Shown here one piece after another: positions 35,089-43,635 of a DNA stretch of 64,000 nucleotides. The stretch comes from Candidatus Pelagisphaera phototrophica (lineage in GTDB: Bacteria; Verrucomicrobiota; Verrucomicrobiia; Opitutales; Opitutaceae): positions 2,480,001 through 2,544,000 of the forward strand of contig NZ_CP076039.1 in assembly GCF_014529625.1 (NCBI RefSeq). Direction: 5' to 3'. A model generated the notes under the pieces. That model had not been told where the DNA came from, ran no database searches, and saw nothing but the letters and a program-made list of their open reading frames with translations. Within the stretch, counting starts at the first letter, position 1. Every line of letters starts with the position of its first letter. The translations under genes and the position numbers were made by a program.

Positions 35089-36143
35089 TCCTGGAGCGAT
35101 TCAGCCAAGCTCCGCGCAATCCGCTTCCCGAGAAAAGGTCCCTCGTACACCATACCTGTATATATTTGCACTAAGGACGCCCCTGCGTCGATCTTCCGCT
35201 TCGCAGTATCCGGGGTTGCAATACCCCCAACCCCAATGATGGGTAGTTTTCCATTGGTTTGACTGAATATTCGCGAAATGATCTCCGTTGACCTCCTCTC
35301 GACAGGCTCGCCGCTGATTCCACCCGCTTCATTCAGGCTTTCCAAGAGGCCTTCTCGAGCCATCGTTGTATTGGTGGCAATAATACCGTCGAGACCTAAG
35401 TCCGTCAGAATCTGCAAAATACCATCCAATTGGAGTTCGCTCATATCGGGGGCTATTTTCAGTAATATCGGCCTTCGCCCTTCCCCCTTTTCTTCACGCT
35501 CCAAATTCAGCTTGCACAACTCGCTTAATAATTCTGTCAATCGCGATTCTTCCTGCAGTTTCCGTAGGTCTGGAGTGTTCGGGCTGCTCACGTTCACCAC
35601 GAGATAGTCGGCCAATCCAGCCAAAGTCTTAAAGGACCGGCGGTAGTCCTCCACGGCCTCTTCCAAGGGAGTAATTTTCGACTTCCCGATATTGATTCCG
35701 AGTGGAATGCCTCGTCGCCCCGGACCCGGCATCTCCGAGAGTCGTTCCGCCACGGCGTAGGCTCCATCATTGTTGAAACCCATTCGATTCAACAGAGCTC
35801 CTTCTTCAGGAAAGCGAAACATTCTCGGCTTTGGATTACCTGGCTGGGCCAGTGCCGTTACCGTACCAATCTCCACGTGGCCGAATCCCAGTGCTTCAAA
35901 GGCCGCCCAGCAAACCGCGTTTTTATCAAAACCAGCCGCCAATCCCACCCGATTCGGAAACTCGAGCCCAAAAAGAGACACAGGCTTTCTTTCCCGAGAA
36001 AGCCGGTTCCACACCACCATCGCCGGTCTCAGGCCGGGCGTTCCGGCCAATAGGGTCAACGCATCCACTGCGAGTTCGTGCGCCCTTTCCGGATCCAATC
36101 GAAATAGCATTGGCTTGATAAAGCTCTTGTACAAAACGCTCAT
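35085..36143 (-). CDS. pyrD: Dihydroorotate dehydrogenase (quinone), class 2
   Basis: PyrD of 352 aa from MSVLYKSFIKPMLFRLDPE; a 25-codon in-frame extension upstream lacks family sequence. Class 2 features: N-terminal membrane-associated helix, NRVGLAAGFDKN, LLNRMGFNNDGA, GINIGKSK, YLVVNVSSPNTP (with the catalytic Ser of class 2), ATNTTMARE and VGVGGI near the phosphate site. It oxidises dihydroorotate, passing electrons to quinone at the inner membrane. Confidence 0.95.
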   Translation of the reverse strand: MSVLYKSFIKPMLFRLDPERAHELAVDALTLLAGTPGLRPAMVVWNRLSRERKPVSLFGLEFPNRVGLAAGFDKNAVCWAAFEALGFGHVEIGTVTALAQPGNPKPRMFRFPEEGALLNRMGFNNDGAYAVAERLSEMPGPGRRGIPLGINIGKSKITPLEEAVEDYRRSFKTLAGLADYLVVNVSSPNTPDLRKLQEESRLTELLSELCKLNLEREEKGEGRRPILLKIAPDMSELQLDGILQILTDLGLDGIIATNTTMAREGLLESLNEAGGISGEPVERRSTEIISRIFSQTNGKLPIIGVGGIATPDTAKRKIDAGASLVQIYTGMVYEGPFLGKRIARSLAESLQD

Positions 36144-36259
36144 ATTAGTCCAGCAAAGCAACAGATAGACCGATTTATGGAAAGAAAAATTCGCTCCAAT
36201 CCAATTGGAAACAAACAAAGCGTTTTTTATGGGCTTACCAGTAATGGGGACTTAATCAG

Positions 36260-36277
36260 TGCCGATACGCATCGGCA
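36260..36277. repeat. 7-bp perfect inverted repeat
   Basis: TGCCGAT, ACGC, ATCGGCA. It lies in the divergent promoter region between pyrD and the acidic protein gene and could be an operator or a chance palindrome. Confidence 0.3.
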
Positions 36278-36420
36278 TATCCAAATACTGATGACGCTAT
36301 CTCGCAATTTGGTTAAATTTCAGTAGAAAAACTCAAAAACCCAAAATTCTCAAATATTTGGACGTTCATTAGTTGACTTACCATGAACACCCGTTCTTTG
36401 GTGATCGTGGAACGCAAGTC

Positions 36421-37155
36421 ATGCCAAACGCTACAAATCAGATTGAATGGTGCACCGTCAAGTTGGGAGAAGACATGAACTGGTGGGTGATGGAAGTCAG
36501 CGACGACATCCATTGGGACGTCGACGGGCTCAGCATCATCGATCCACGCCAAGTTTCCCACCTCATCGACCTCGCCGAACCACTGCGGGAGTACAAGTTC
36601 GATCAGGACATCATGGACCGGGCCTTCATCGCATTTAAAATCCAAAAGGATCTGGGTGACGGACTAGTACGCCTCGTTAGGACAAAGGAGAGCTTTTTTG
36701 ATACCGATGAACCACTTTTCGGACTGCCCGATGTCGTTGACGAGATAAATGGCCCTTATGCCGACTTCCTCAACCACATCACTCGAATCCGCGTTAACAT
36801 TCTGAACGACATCATCGATTTCGAACAGGCATTCACCATCGACGAGTTGGAAGAGGAACTTCGGGAGGAAGAAAACAACAATTTCATCGAAGGGCGTGCC
36901 GTCCACATGTTCAATGAAGTCACCAATATCATGGAGTATGTTCCCGTTGGATGGGAGCTCGATGAAGATGACGTAGAGGAGAAGGATGAAGAAATCGACG
37001 AATTACCCGACATCGACGACGAGGAGGCCAAAAAAATAAGCGAAAGCGAAAATCTCAAGTGGGAGGAGGACGAGACGGAAGCAGAGGACGAGGATTCCTA
37101 CCAAGGCGGTCCTCCTGAAGAGGAGGAAGAAGCGGAAGAGAAAAACTCTAATTAA
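36421..37155 (+). CDS. Acidic hypothetical protein
   Basis: Protein of 244 aa, started at the ATG giving MPNATNQIEWCTVKLGEDM (an upstream TTG at 36373 is possible). The first 170 residues look globular, with WWVMEVSDDIHWDVDGLSII and FLNHITRIRVNILNDIID. The last 75 residues are very rich in Asp and Glu (for example EDDVEEKDEEIDELPDIDD) and probably disordered. I do not recognise the family. A good terminator follows it, so it is a single-gene unit. The tail could bind metal, basic proteins or ribosomes, but nothing decides it. Confidence 0.7.
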   Translation: MPNATNQIEWCTVKLGEDMNWWVMEVSDDIHWDVDGLSIIDPRQVSHLIDLAEPLREYKFDQDIMDRAFIAFKIQKDLGDGLVRLVRTKESFFDTDEPLFGLPDVVDEINGPYADFLNHITRIRVNILNDIIDFEQAFTIDELEEELREEENNNFIEGRAVHMFNEVTNIMEYVPVGWELDEDDVEEKDEEIDELPDIDDEEAKKISESENLKWEEDETEAEDEDSYQGGPPEEEEEAEEKNSN

Positions 37156-37176
37156 GCGCTCCCTCTGCTGTAACAG

Positions 37177-37206
37177 AACGCGATCCCATTACGGTCGCGT
37201 TTTTTT
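37177..37206 (+). terminator. Rho-independent terminator
   Basis: AACGCGA (37177-37183) pairs with TCGCGTT (37195-37201), followed by a run of T to 37206. It ends the acidic protein gene and separates it from the convergent hemB. Confidence 0.85.
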
Positions 37207-37227
37207 GGCACTGAGTCCCGAGACTAA

Positions 37228-38253
37228 CTAATCCAGTTTGTCAGCTACTTCTCGAGCAAAATAGGTCAGTACTAGGTCCGCTCCCGCTCGCTTGATCGCC
37301 AAAAGGGATTCATCCCTACTTTTCTCGTAGTCGAGCCATCCCAATTGAGACGCCGCGTGGATCTGAGCATATTCTCCGGAGACTTGATAGGCCGCCAGCG
37401 GCAAGGCAGACGCCTCTCGCAAATCACGAATGATATCCAGATAAGGACCCGCAGGCTTGACCATCAGAAAGTCCGCACCCTCTTCCTCATCCAAAAGCGC
37501 ATCCGCAATTGCCGCGCGCCGGTTAGCCGGATTGAGTTGATAGGTCTTTTTGTTTAGAGTGGTTGTCCCAGCAGCACCGGCACTGCCCACCGCTTCACGG
37601 AAAGGACCATAATAGGCAGAGGCGAATTTCGCCGAATAAGCCATAATCGCGGTGTTGGTGAAACCTGCCTCGTCCAATATCTCCCGTATCGCACCAACTC
37701 GCCCATCCATCATGTCGGAGGGAGCCACGATATCGACCCCCGCAATTGCCTGATGCACGGCCATCTGGCACAATCTCTCAACCGTTTCATCGTTGAGAAC
37801 GTAATCCCCAGTCGCATTCAACACGCCATCATGCCCATGCGATGTATACGGATCTAGCGCCACATCCGTGATCACTGCAATCTCCGGAACCGAATTCTTG
37901 ATCGCTTTCACGGTCCGCAAAACGAGTCCATCTGGATTCCCTGCCTCCGAACCCACGTCATCCTTCAATGAGGGATCGATACTGGGAAACAAAGCCACCG
38001 CTCGTACTCCGACCTCAGCTAGTTCTCGGCACTCCTGCACCAGATCCTTTACGCTTCGTCGAAAAACCCCCGGCATGCTGCCGACCGGCTCTTTGGGTCC
38101 GTCCCCATCGATTACGAAAAGGGGTGCGATCAAGTCCTCCCTTCTCAGCCAGTTTTCCTGCGTCAAAGCCCGTAGAGCTTGCGTTCGGCGGATCCGTCTG
38201 GGACGCCTCCCTAAATCTAGCTTGAAATCTTCGGTATGATCAGAATCGTTCAT
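37228..38253 (-). CDS. hemB: Delta-aminolevulinic acid dehydratase
   Basis: HemB (porphobilinogen synthase), 341 aa. RRIRRTQALRALTQENWLRR starts the family core; the two Schiff-base lysines are in AYSAKFASAYYG and DFLMVKPAG; the metal region is DVALDPYTSHGHDG, where Asp stands in place of a zinc-ligand Cys, so a Mg/K-dependent rather than a Zn enzyme is expected. It condenses two aminolevulinates to porphobilinogen for heme synthesis. Single gene. Confidence 0.97.
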   Translation of the reverse strand: MNDSDHTEDFKLDLGRRPRRIRRTQALRALTQENWLRREDLIAPLFVIDGDGPKEPVGSMPGVFRRSVKDLVQECRELAEVGVRAVALFPSIDPSLKDDVGSEAGNPDGLVLRTVKAIKNSVPEIAVITDVALDPYTSHGHDGVLNATGDYVLNDETVERLCQMAVHQAIAGVDIVAPSDMMDGRVGAIREILDEAGFTNTAIMAYSAKFASAYYGPFREAVGSAGAAGTTTLNKKTYQLNPANRRAAIADALLDEEEGADFLMVKPAGPYLDIIRDLREASALPLAAYQVSGEYAQIHAASQLGWLDYEKSRDESLLAIKRAGADLVLTYFAREVADKLD

Positions 38254-38449
38254 GACAAATCACTTGGCAAAATGCAGCATCTTATAGCAACACGCAAAGC
38301 GGAAGAACTCTCAAAGGCAAGAGTTTGCGAAGATCGTCCTGCCAAGACCTGCTGCTAACTCCTATGGCCTTAGGATTCGGAATTGGCATTTCCGCACTTT
38401 GCCCAGCAACGTCCGCTTCCCCAAGGATCACCCAATTTCCACCCGTTCT

Positions 38450-39895
38450 ATGATGTCAGACGTCCTTTTTCACAACACACTCTCTCGAAAAGCGGAGCCC
38501 ATCCAGCCGTCTAAAGGCAATCTGGTCGGCATGTACTGTTGCGGCCCCACTGTATATGCCCAAGCCCACATCGGCAACTTTCGCACCTTTCTTTCCCAAG
38601 ACGTAATGAGAAGGACATTACAGATTGCTGGGTTCAAGGTAATCCATGTTCGCAACCTGACGGATGTTGACGACAAAACCATCGCAAAGTCGCGTGAAGA
38701 ATGCAAACCCCTGCAGGAAGTTACAGAGCTTTGGACGAAGGTCTTCCATCGCGATTGTGAACGATTCAACATGCTCAAACCTCAGATTGAACCTAGAGCG
38801 ACCGACCACATCCAGGAACAAATCGATATGATTGCCAATCTGCTGGATCAGGGCCACGCCTACGCCACTGACGATGGCAGTGTCTACTTTAGAGTGTCTT
38901 CATTTGAGAACTACGGGAAGCTATCGCGACTTAAGGAACGCGAATTGACCACGAGCGCCGCAGACTCGTCACCGAACGACAGCGACGAATACGAACGCGA
39001 CTCCATGGCAGATTTCGTAATGTGGAAAAGTCGTAAGGAAGGCGACGGAGATGTTTTCTGGGAAAGCCCTTGGGGACAGGGTCGACCGGGTTGGCATTTG
39101 GAATGCTCGGCGATGGCGATGAAATATTTAGGCTCCAACCTGGATATTCATTCAGGGGGCGAGGATCTCATTTTCCCTCATCACGAAAACGAGATCGCTC
39201 AAAGCGAATGTAGCTGCAACTCACAATTTTTCAAATACTGGATACACTGTGCGCACTTGCTCGTGGAGGGCGGAAAAATGTCTAAAAGACTAAATAACTT
39301 TTACACCGTAGACGACATTGAGAAAAAGGGCTTTCCGCCGGTCGTGTTACGATACGCGCTCACCAGCGGTGCCTATCGACAGACCATTAACTTCACCATG
39401 GATTCGCTCCATGCGGCGCAAAGCGCCTTGGTGCGGCTGAAAAGATTCTCAGACGACATTCTTGGAACTTCGGGTCTCAAGCGTTCTGCACTGCTGAAGG
39501 CGATTGGAAAAGGTAAGCATCTGAAGGACGATTGGGGAATGTTCGCCGCTGCCTGGGAGAAGTTATCCAATGATCTAAATATTCCTGCGGCCCTCGGTTC
39601 CATCTTCACCTCTATTAAATCAGCGAAGATTGAGGAGCTGGATCCCGAAGCAGCAGCCAAGTACGCCATCCCCTATCACAAACTCATATACGCCTTAGGC
39701 TACGATCTCGATCAATTTATCGCTGAGAAGCCGAAGGTCGACGCTCCAGAAGAAATCAAGAAGCTCGCTTTCGAGAGATGGGAAGCGAAACAGTCGAAAG
39801 ACTGGGCGACCTCAGATCAACTCAGGGATGCGTTGCAAAAGCAGGGATGGAAGATCCTGGACAAGAAAGACGGATACGTACTGGAGCCACTGTAA
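38450..39895 (+). CDS. cysS: Cysteinyl-tRNA synthetase
   Basis: CysS of 481 aa from the ATG at 38450 (a second ATG follows directly). Zinc and ATP-site features: YCCGPTVYAQAHIGNFRTF with the HIGN motif, LECSAMAMKYLG, the HHENEIAQSE zinc motif, and GGKMSKRLNNF with the KMSKS-type loop. C-terminal DALR/anticodon part contains FERWEAKQSKDWATSDQLRD. It charges tRNA-Cys. An upstream in-frame TTG at 38399 would add non-conserved residues. Confidence 0.96.
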   Translation: MMSDVLFHNTLSRKAEPIQPSKGNLVGMYCCGPTVYAQAHIGNFRTFLSQDVMRRTLQIAGFKVIHVRNLTDVDDKTIAKSREECKPLQEVTELWTKVFHRDCERFNMLKPQIEPRATDHIQEQIDMIANLLDQGHAYATDDGSVYFRVSSFENYGKLSRLKERELTTSAADSSPNDSDEYERDSMADFVMWKSRKEGDGDVFWESPWGQGRPGWHLECSAMAMKYLGSNLDIHSGGEDLIFPHHENEIAQSECSCNSQFFKYWIHCAHLLVEGGKMSKRLNNFYTVDDIEKKGFPPVVLRYALTSGAYRQTINFTMDSLHAAQSALVRLKRFSDDILGTSGLKRSALLKAIGKGKHLKDDWGMFAAAWEKLSNDLNIPAALGSIFTSIKSAKIEELDPEAAAKYAIPYHKLIYALGYDLDQFIAEKPKVDAPEEIKKLAFERWEAKQSKDWATSDQLRDALQKQGWKILDKKDGYVLEPL

Positions 39896-39902
39896 GCAAA
39901 AC

Positions 39903-39989
39903 CTAGAAAGAACGTTCCAGTCTCCATAACTCGGGATTGCTGTAGTCGCTTGCCACCGTGTAAGGTGCCTGAGGCTCTTCTAGGGTTGT
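39903..39989 (-). other. Possible C-terminal gene remnant
   Basis: The minus strand reads TTLEEPQAPYTVASDYSNPE, then LWRLERSF and a TAG stop. This looks like the end of a protein, but the frame closes just upstream. No family recognised. The rest of the 297-bp gap before thrS shows nothing else. Confidence 0.25.
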
Positions 39990-40192
39990 CTAGCTTTCTA
40001 AGTCCCTCGACGATTGGAGAACTTCATATTCACATAAAACTACCCACTCCCAAATCAGATCCAGCAATCCGGACCCGGCTAATAAAAACCGAATGAATTT
40101 CGTGATTCACATTTTCCCTCATTCGTGAAAGTTCATGACTTTCATAGCAACAACCGTAACTACTCTCTTTTTGCTTCCGAAAAATAGGCCAC

Positions 40193-41980
40193 ATGAAAGC
40201 CCAAATGACTCCTCTTGAGGAAATCCGACATTCTTCTTCGCACGTTCTGGCCACCGCGGTCCTTCGACTCTTCCCAGACGCGAAGCTCGATATTGGTCCG
40301 CCAACCGATACAGGGTTCTATTACGATTTCGACTTGGAGCACAAGTTTACCGCGGAGGATCTTGAAAAGATCGAGGCGGCAATGAAGAAGGTCATTAAAG
40401 AGAACCAGAAGTTCGAACGCATCGAAGTTTCGCGCGAAGAGGCCGTAACGATGATCACCGACTTTGGCCAAACTGAATATAAGTTGAGCCGCCTTCGGGA
40501 CATACCTGAAGGCGAACAGGTTTCCTTCTACCGAAATGGGGAGTTTCTCGATCTCTGTGCCGGGACACACGTCAACTATACGAAAAAGATCAAAGCCTTT
40601 AAACTATTGAGCGTTGCCGGGGCCTACCATCGTGGCGACTCCAACAATAAGCAGTTGCAACGTATTTACGGGACCGCTTTCCAGTCAAAGGATGAACTAG
40701 CAGAGTACCTCGAGATGCTTGAGGAAGCCAAGAAACGCGACCATAGACGTCTCGGTAAGGAGATGCAGTTATTCACCTTTGATTCTGAGCACGTCGGACC
40801 GGGTCTTCCGCTCTGGATGCCGAAAGGAACGGAGCTCGTGGAAGAGCTTGAGAAGCTCGCTAAAGAAACCGAATTCGAAGCGGGATACGATCGTGTAAGG
40901 ACGCCTCACATCGCCAAAGAATCGCTCTATCTAACGAGTGGCCATCTGCCCTACTACGAGGAGTCTATGTTTCCTGCCATGGAGTTCGAAGAAGAGACGG
41001 GCGGTGAAAAAGTCCGCTACTTCCTCAAGGCAATGAACTGCCCGCACCATCACAAAATTTACGCCGCTGTACCCCGAAGCTACCGCGACCTTCCGCTGCG
41101 TTTAGCGGAATACGGAACGTGCTACCGCTACGAGCAATCCGGTGAGCTGATGGGTCTAATGCGTGTTCGCTCCATGCAAATGAACGACGCCCATATCTAT
41201 TGTACGGCGGAGCAGTTCGAGGCAGAGTTCAATGCGGTCAACGAGATGTACTTGAAGTATTTCAAGCTCTTTGGCTTCGAAAAGTATCTGATGCGATTCT
41301 CCACCCACGATCCGGACAAGCTCGGCAAGAAGTTCGTCGATAATCCGGAACTCTGGCTCAAGACCGAAAACATGGTGCGCGATGTATTGCAGGCCTCAGG
41401 AATCAACTACGTCGAGGTTCCAAATGAGGCCGCGTTTTATGGACCCAAAATCGACGTACAGGTCTGGAGCGCTATCGGCCGAGAATTCACTATCGCCACC
41501 AATCAAGTCGACTTCGCCGTTCCAGCTCGTTTCGGCTTGGAATACACGACCAGCGAGAACAAGAAAGAGACTCCATTGTGCATCCACCGCGCGCCGCTGG
41601 GCACACATGAACGGTTTATCGGTTTTCTGATCGAGCACTTTGGCGGCGATTTTCCGACCTGGCTGGCTCCTGAGCAAGTGCGCGTCCTTCCGATTAGCGA
41701 TAAAATAGCGGACTATGCCCAAAGTATTCTGGCAGATTTGAAAGCGGCAGGCGTTCGAGCAACCGCTGATCTTCATGCGGAGAAACTCGGGGCTAAGATT
41801 CGAAAAGCCGAGCTTGAGAAAGTCCCTAATGTTCTCATCGTCGGAGCCAGTGAAGCCGAGGAAGGCAACGTTTCCGTACGTTCACGATTCGAAGGAAACC
41901 GGGGGAGCATGAGTCGAGAAGCATTTCTCACTGATCTTCTCGAGGCGATTCAGGTACGAAAGCTGCAAATCAAGGAATAG
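40193..41980 (+). CDS. thrS: Threonyl-tRNA synthetase, form without TGS domain
   Basis: ThrS of 595 aa. The editing domain begins directly at HSSSHVLATAVLRLFP and includes FLDLCAGTHV with the HxxxH/CxxxH zinc-like motif. The class II catalytic core has FLKAMNCPHHHKIYA (zinc Cys), YGTCYRYEQSGELMGLMRVR (motif 2) and PLCIHRAPLGTHERFIGFLI (motif 3); the anticodon domain ends the protein. The usual N-terminal TGS domain (about 60 residues) is absent. A 9-bp inverted repeat follows the stop. Confidence 0.95.
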   Translation: MKAQMTPLEEIRHSSSHVLATAVLRLFPDAKLDIGPPTDTGFYYDFDLEHKFTAEDLEKIEAAMKKVIKENQKFERIEVSREEAVTMITDFGQTEYKLSRLRDIPEGEQVSFYRNGEFLDLCAGTHVNYTKKIKAFKLLSVAGAYHRGDSNNKQLQRIYGTAFQSKDELAEYLEMLEEAKKRDHRRLGKEMQLFTFDSEHVGPGLPLWMPKGTELVEELEKLAKETEFEAGYDRVRTPHIAKESLYLTSGHLPYYEESMFPAMEFEEETGGEKVRYFLKAMNCPHHHKIYAAVPRSYRDLPLRLAEYGTCYRYEQSGELMGLMRVRSMQMNDAHIYCTAEQFEAEFNAVNEMYLKYFKLFGFEKYLMRFSTHDPDKLGKKFVDNPELWLKTENMVRDVLQASGINYVEVPNEAAFYGPKIDVQVWSAIGREFTIATNQVDFAVPARFGLEYTTSENKKETPLCIHRAPLGTHERFIGFLIEHFGGDFPTWLAPEQVRVLPISDKIADYAQSILADLKAAGVRATADLHAEKLGAKIRKAELEKVPNVLIVGASEAEEGNVSVRSRFEGNRGSMSREAFLTDLLEAIQVRKLQIKE

Positions 41981-42995
41981 AAGCGAATTCAACCGCAGCG
42001 ATCGTGTGAATGGATCGCTCGTCACGATCGCAAGTACGTGATCAGCTAGTTGTTTCTCGCAGAAGCTTGCCAAGAACCATCCATCCCCAATCGTGCTGAT
42101 TACGCTTTTCGCTTTGGCAAGAACACTCGAGCCTAGCATGTCGGCTGACTGGTTCACTGCGACCATGGATCCATCTTCTAGATAGCCAACACCCTGCACA
42201 TCTTCCTTGCCGATTTTCATGATCGATACGGAGAGAGCCCCACCGATTGCAACTTCTTGAGCCAGAGCCCTGTTGAGGTTCAGAATATCGACAAAAGGAA
42301 TGCCAATGTGCCTCGCTTCCTGAAGAAGTGCTTCGCGGGTTGCCAACAACAGTCCCTTCGATGAGGAAACCACGAACAGTATTTTCTCGTCCCTTGGATC
42401 GCTGCTTTCCAGATCACTATCGATCACACGGAAATCAATAAGTTCGATGTCTCTGAGTTCGCTGACCGTCTTCAGCCCTCTCACTCCACGGTTTTTTTGT
42501 ATACTATTGATGAGCTAGAAAGCTTATGCGACTCGATCACGACAAATTTGGGAGTAGCGATCGCGTCGCTCAACAAGCGGGTATTCGCTAGCTTAACCAC
42601 GCACCCATCAACAAAGGTGCTGGTATCAAGCACAACTGGCGGAATCTCGACGCTCTGTGGCTCAAACTTGGCGTAGGGCATTGTAGGATTGAATTCGTCC
42701 CAACCTTAAAAGGCAATTACTTTAGACAAGCAGGTTACTCTAAAGAATACACACAATCGGGAGATGTAGATCACCTGAGGTTATCCACCGTCAAACAAGG
42801 GGAAATCGTTATGAAATGAGATGCTACTGCTCCCATTCGCAGCCCAAAAGTTAACCCGGACAACGCTCTCAGCGAAAATCCCTTTAACAGGATATCAAAC
42901 AAAACCAGAAGTGCCCCGAGCAAACCGCAGAACATTACTGAAATGCCGCGTGGACATTGATATCTGGGAACAAAAAGCCACTGTTTAGTCCCCAA
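41882..42995 (-). pseudogene. YacL-like PIN/TRAM membrane protein gene, frameshifted
   Basis: Three pieces on the minus strand, in order, resemble PIN-TRAM proteins. Piece 1 (42995-42771) is a membrane segment with LGALLVLFDILLKGFSLRAL and LTFGLRMGA. Piece 2 (to 42481) has WDEFNPTMPYAKFEP, then VVLDTSTFVDGCVVKLANTR of the PIN domain. Piece 3 has GLKTVSELRDIELIDFRVID, then the TRAM part EDVQGVGYLEDGSMVAVNQS. Pieces 2 and 3 are split at a run of seven A (42498-42492): one extra A would restore KKNRGVRGLKTVSEL, the family sequence. Pieces 1 and 2 are separated by stops. The 3' end runs 99 bp antisense into thrS. A pseudogene, though the A-run alone could be slippage or a sequencing error. Confidence 0.7.
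41998..42031. repeat. 9-bp inverted repeat after thrS
   Basis: GCGATCGTG (41998-42006) pairs with CACGATCGC (42023-42031). It begins 17 bp past the thrS stop, inside the degraded 3' end of the PIN/TRAM gene. It may act as an mRNA 3'-end hairpin; no T-tract. Confidence 0.4.
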
Positions 42996-43070
42996 TGTAG
43001 GAAAACAGCATCATAATAATGCGAATAACTAAAATGGATTGATTTTTTGGTGCCTGGAAAGCGAATGGGC

Positions 43071-43190
43071 TCAGCCTTGCGACTGGAGCACATATATCGC
43101 TATCAGCAGCAAAATGAAAATCGTCATAAGGATATAAATCAGCTGTTTCGCTTTACGCGCCTTTTCAATCTGTTCTGGTGTTTCGTCCAT
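43071..43190 (-). CDS. Small single-helix membrane protein (39 aa)
   Basis: Short ORF starting ATG at 43190, with a GGAG ribosome-binding site six bases upstream. It reads MDETPEQIEKARKAKQ, then a hydrophobic helix IYILMTIFILLLIAIYVL and QSQG. The charged N-terminus followed by one membrane helix is typical of small bacterial membrane proteins. It is divergent from the EVE-domain gene, 21 bp away. No family recognised. Too short for standard ORF calling, but the RBS and the clean helix support it. The stretch 42996-43070 has nothing else. Confidence 0.6.
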   Translation of the reverse strand: MDETPEQIEKARKAKQLIYILMTIFILLLIAIYVLQSQG

Positions 43191-43211
43191 AGTCTCCTAT
43201 CACTATTTTCT

Positions 43212-43625
43212 ATGCGACACTGGCTCGTAAAGCAAGAACCCGAAACTTATCCTTGGTCTAGACTCCTCGAGGATAAAAAGACGATTTGGCACGGAATCCG
43301 CAATTACCAGGCCCGAAATTTCATGAGAGAGATGTCCAAGGGCGATCTGGTCTTTTTTTACAACAGCGGGAGGGCAAAGGAACTAGTCGGATTGGCCAAA
43401 GTTGCTAAATCAGCCTACTCCGACCCGACAGCGACCGAGGGAGACTGGGCCGCCTTTGACTTAAGGGCCATGAAATCCCTCAAGCAACCCGTTACCCTTC
43501 AGCAAATCAAAGCGGATCCTAGCTTCCAGGAACTGCATCTCGTGCGAAATTCCAGGCTTTCCGTCATGCCGATTGGAGAAAAAGAATTCAAACACTTGCT
43601 GGACCTCGCTCAAACAACCGCTTGA
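43212..43625 (+). CDS. EVE-domain protein
   Basis: EVE-domain protein (PUA-like fold; DUF55), 137 aa from the ATG at 43212, which starts the family sequence MRHWLVKQEPETYPWSRL; the frame extends upstream without homology. Other features: WHGIRNYQARNFMREMSKGD, VFFYNSGRAKELVGLAKV and LVRNSRLSVMPI. EVE domains bind modified bases in DNA or RNA (such as 5-methylcytosine or tRNA modifications), and stand-alone versions occur in ordinary metabolic contexts as well as in restriction systems. Here it directly precedes tyrA by 10 bp, so it is probably the first gene of the tyrA-aroA-cmk-plsC transcript. Confidence 0.9.
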   Translation: MRHWLVKQEPETYPWSRLLEDKKTIWHGIRNYQARNFMREMSKGDLVFFYNSGRAKELVGLAKVAKSAYSDPTATEGDWAAFDLRAMKSLKQPVTLQQIKADPSFQELHLVRNSRLSVMPIGEKEFKHLLDLAQTTA

Positions 43626-43635
43626 ATCCCTCCAC

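Noticed and set aside
43212-43625. EVE-domain gene as part of a modification-dependent restriction or defence system
   Set aside because: It has no McrB-like or nuclease partner and is embedded in a housekeeping operon.
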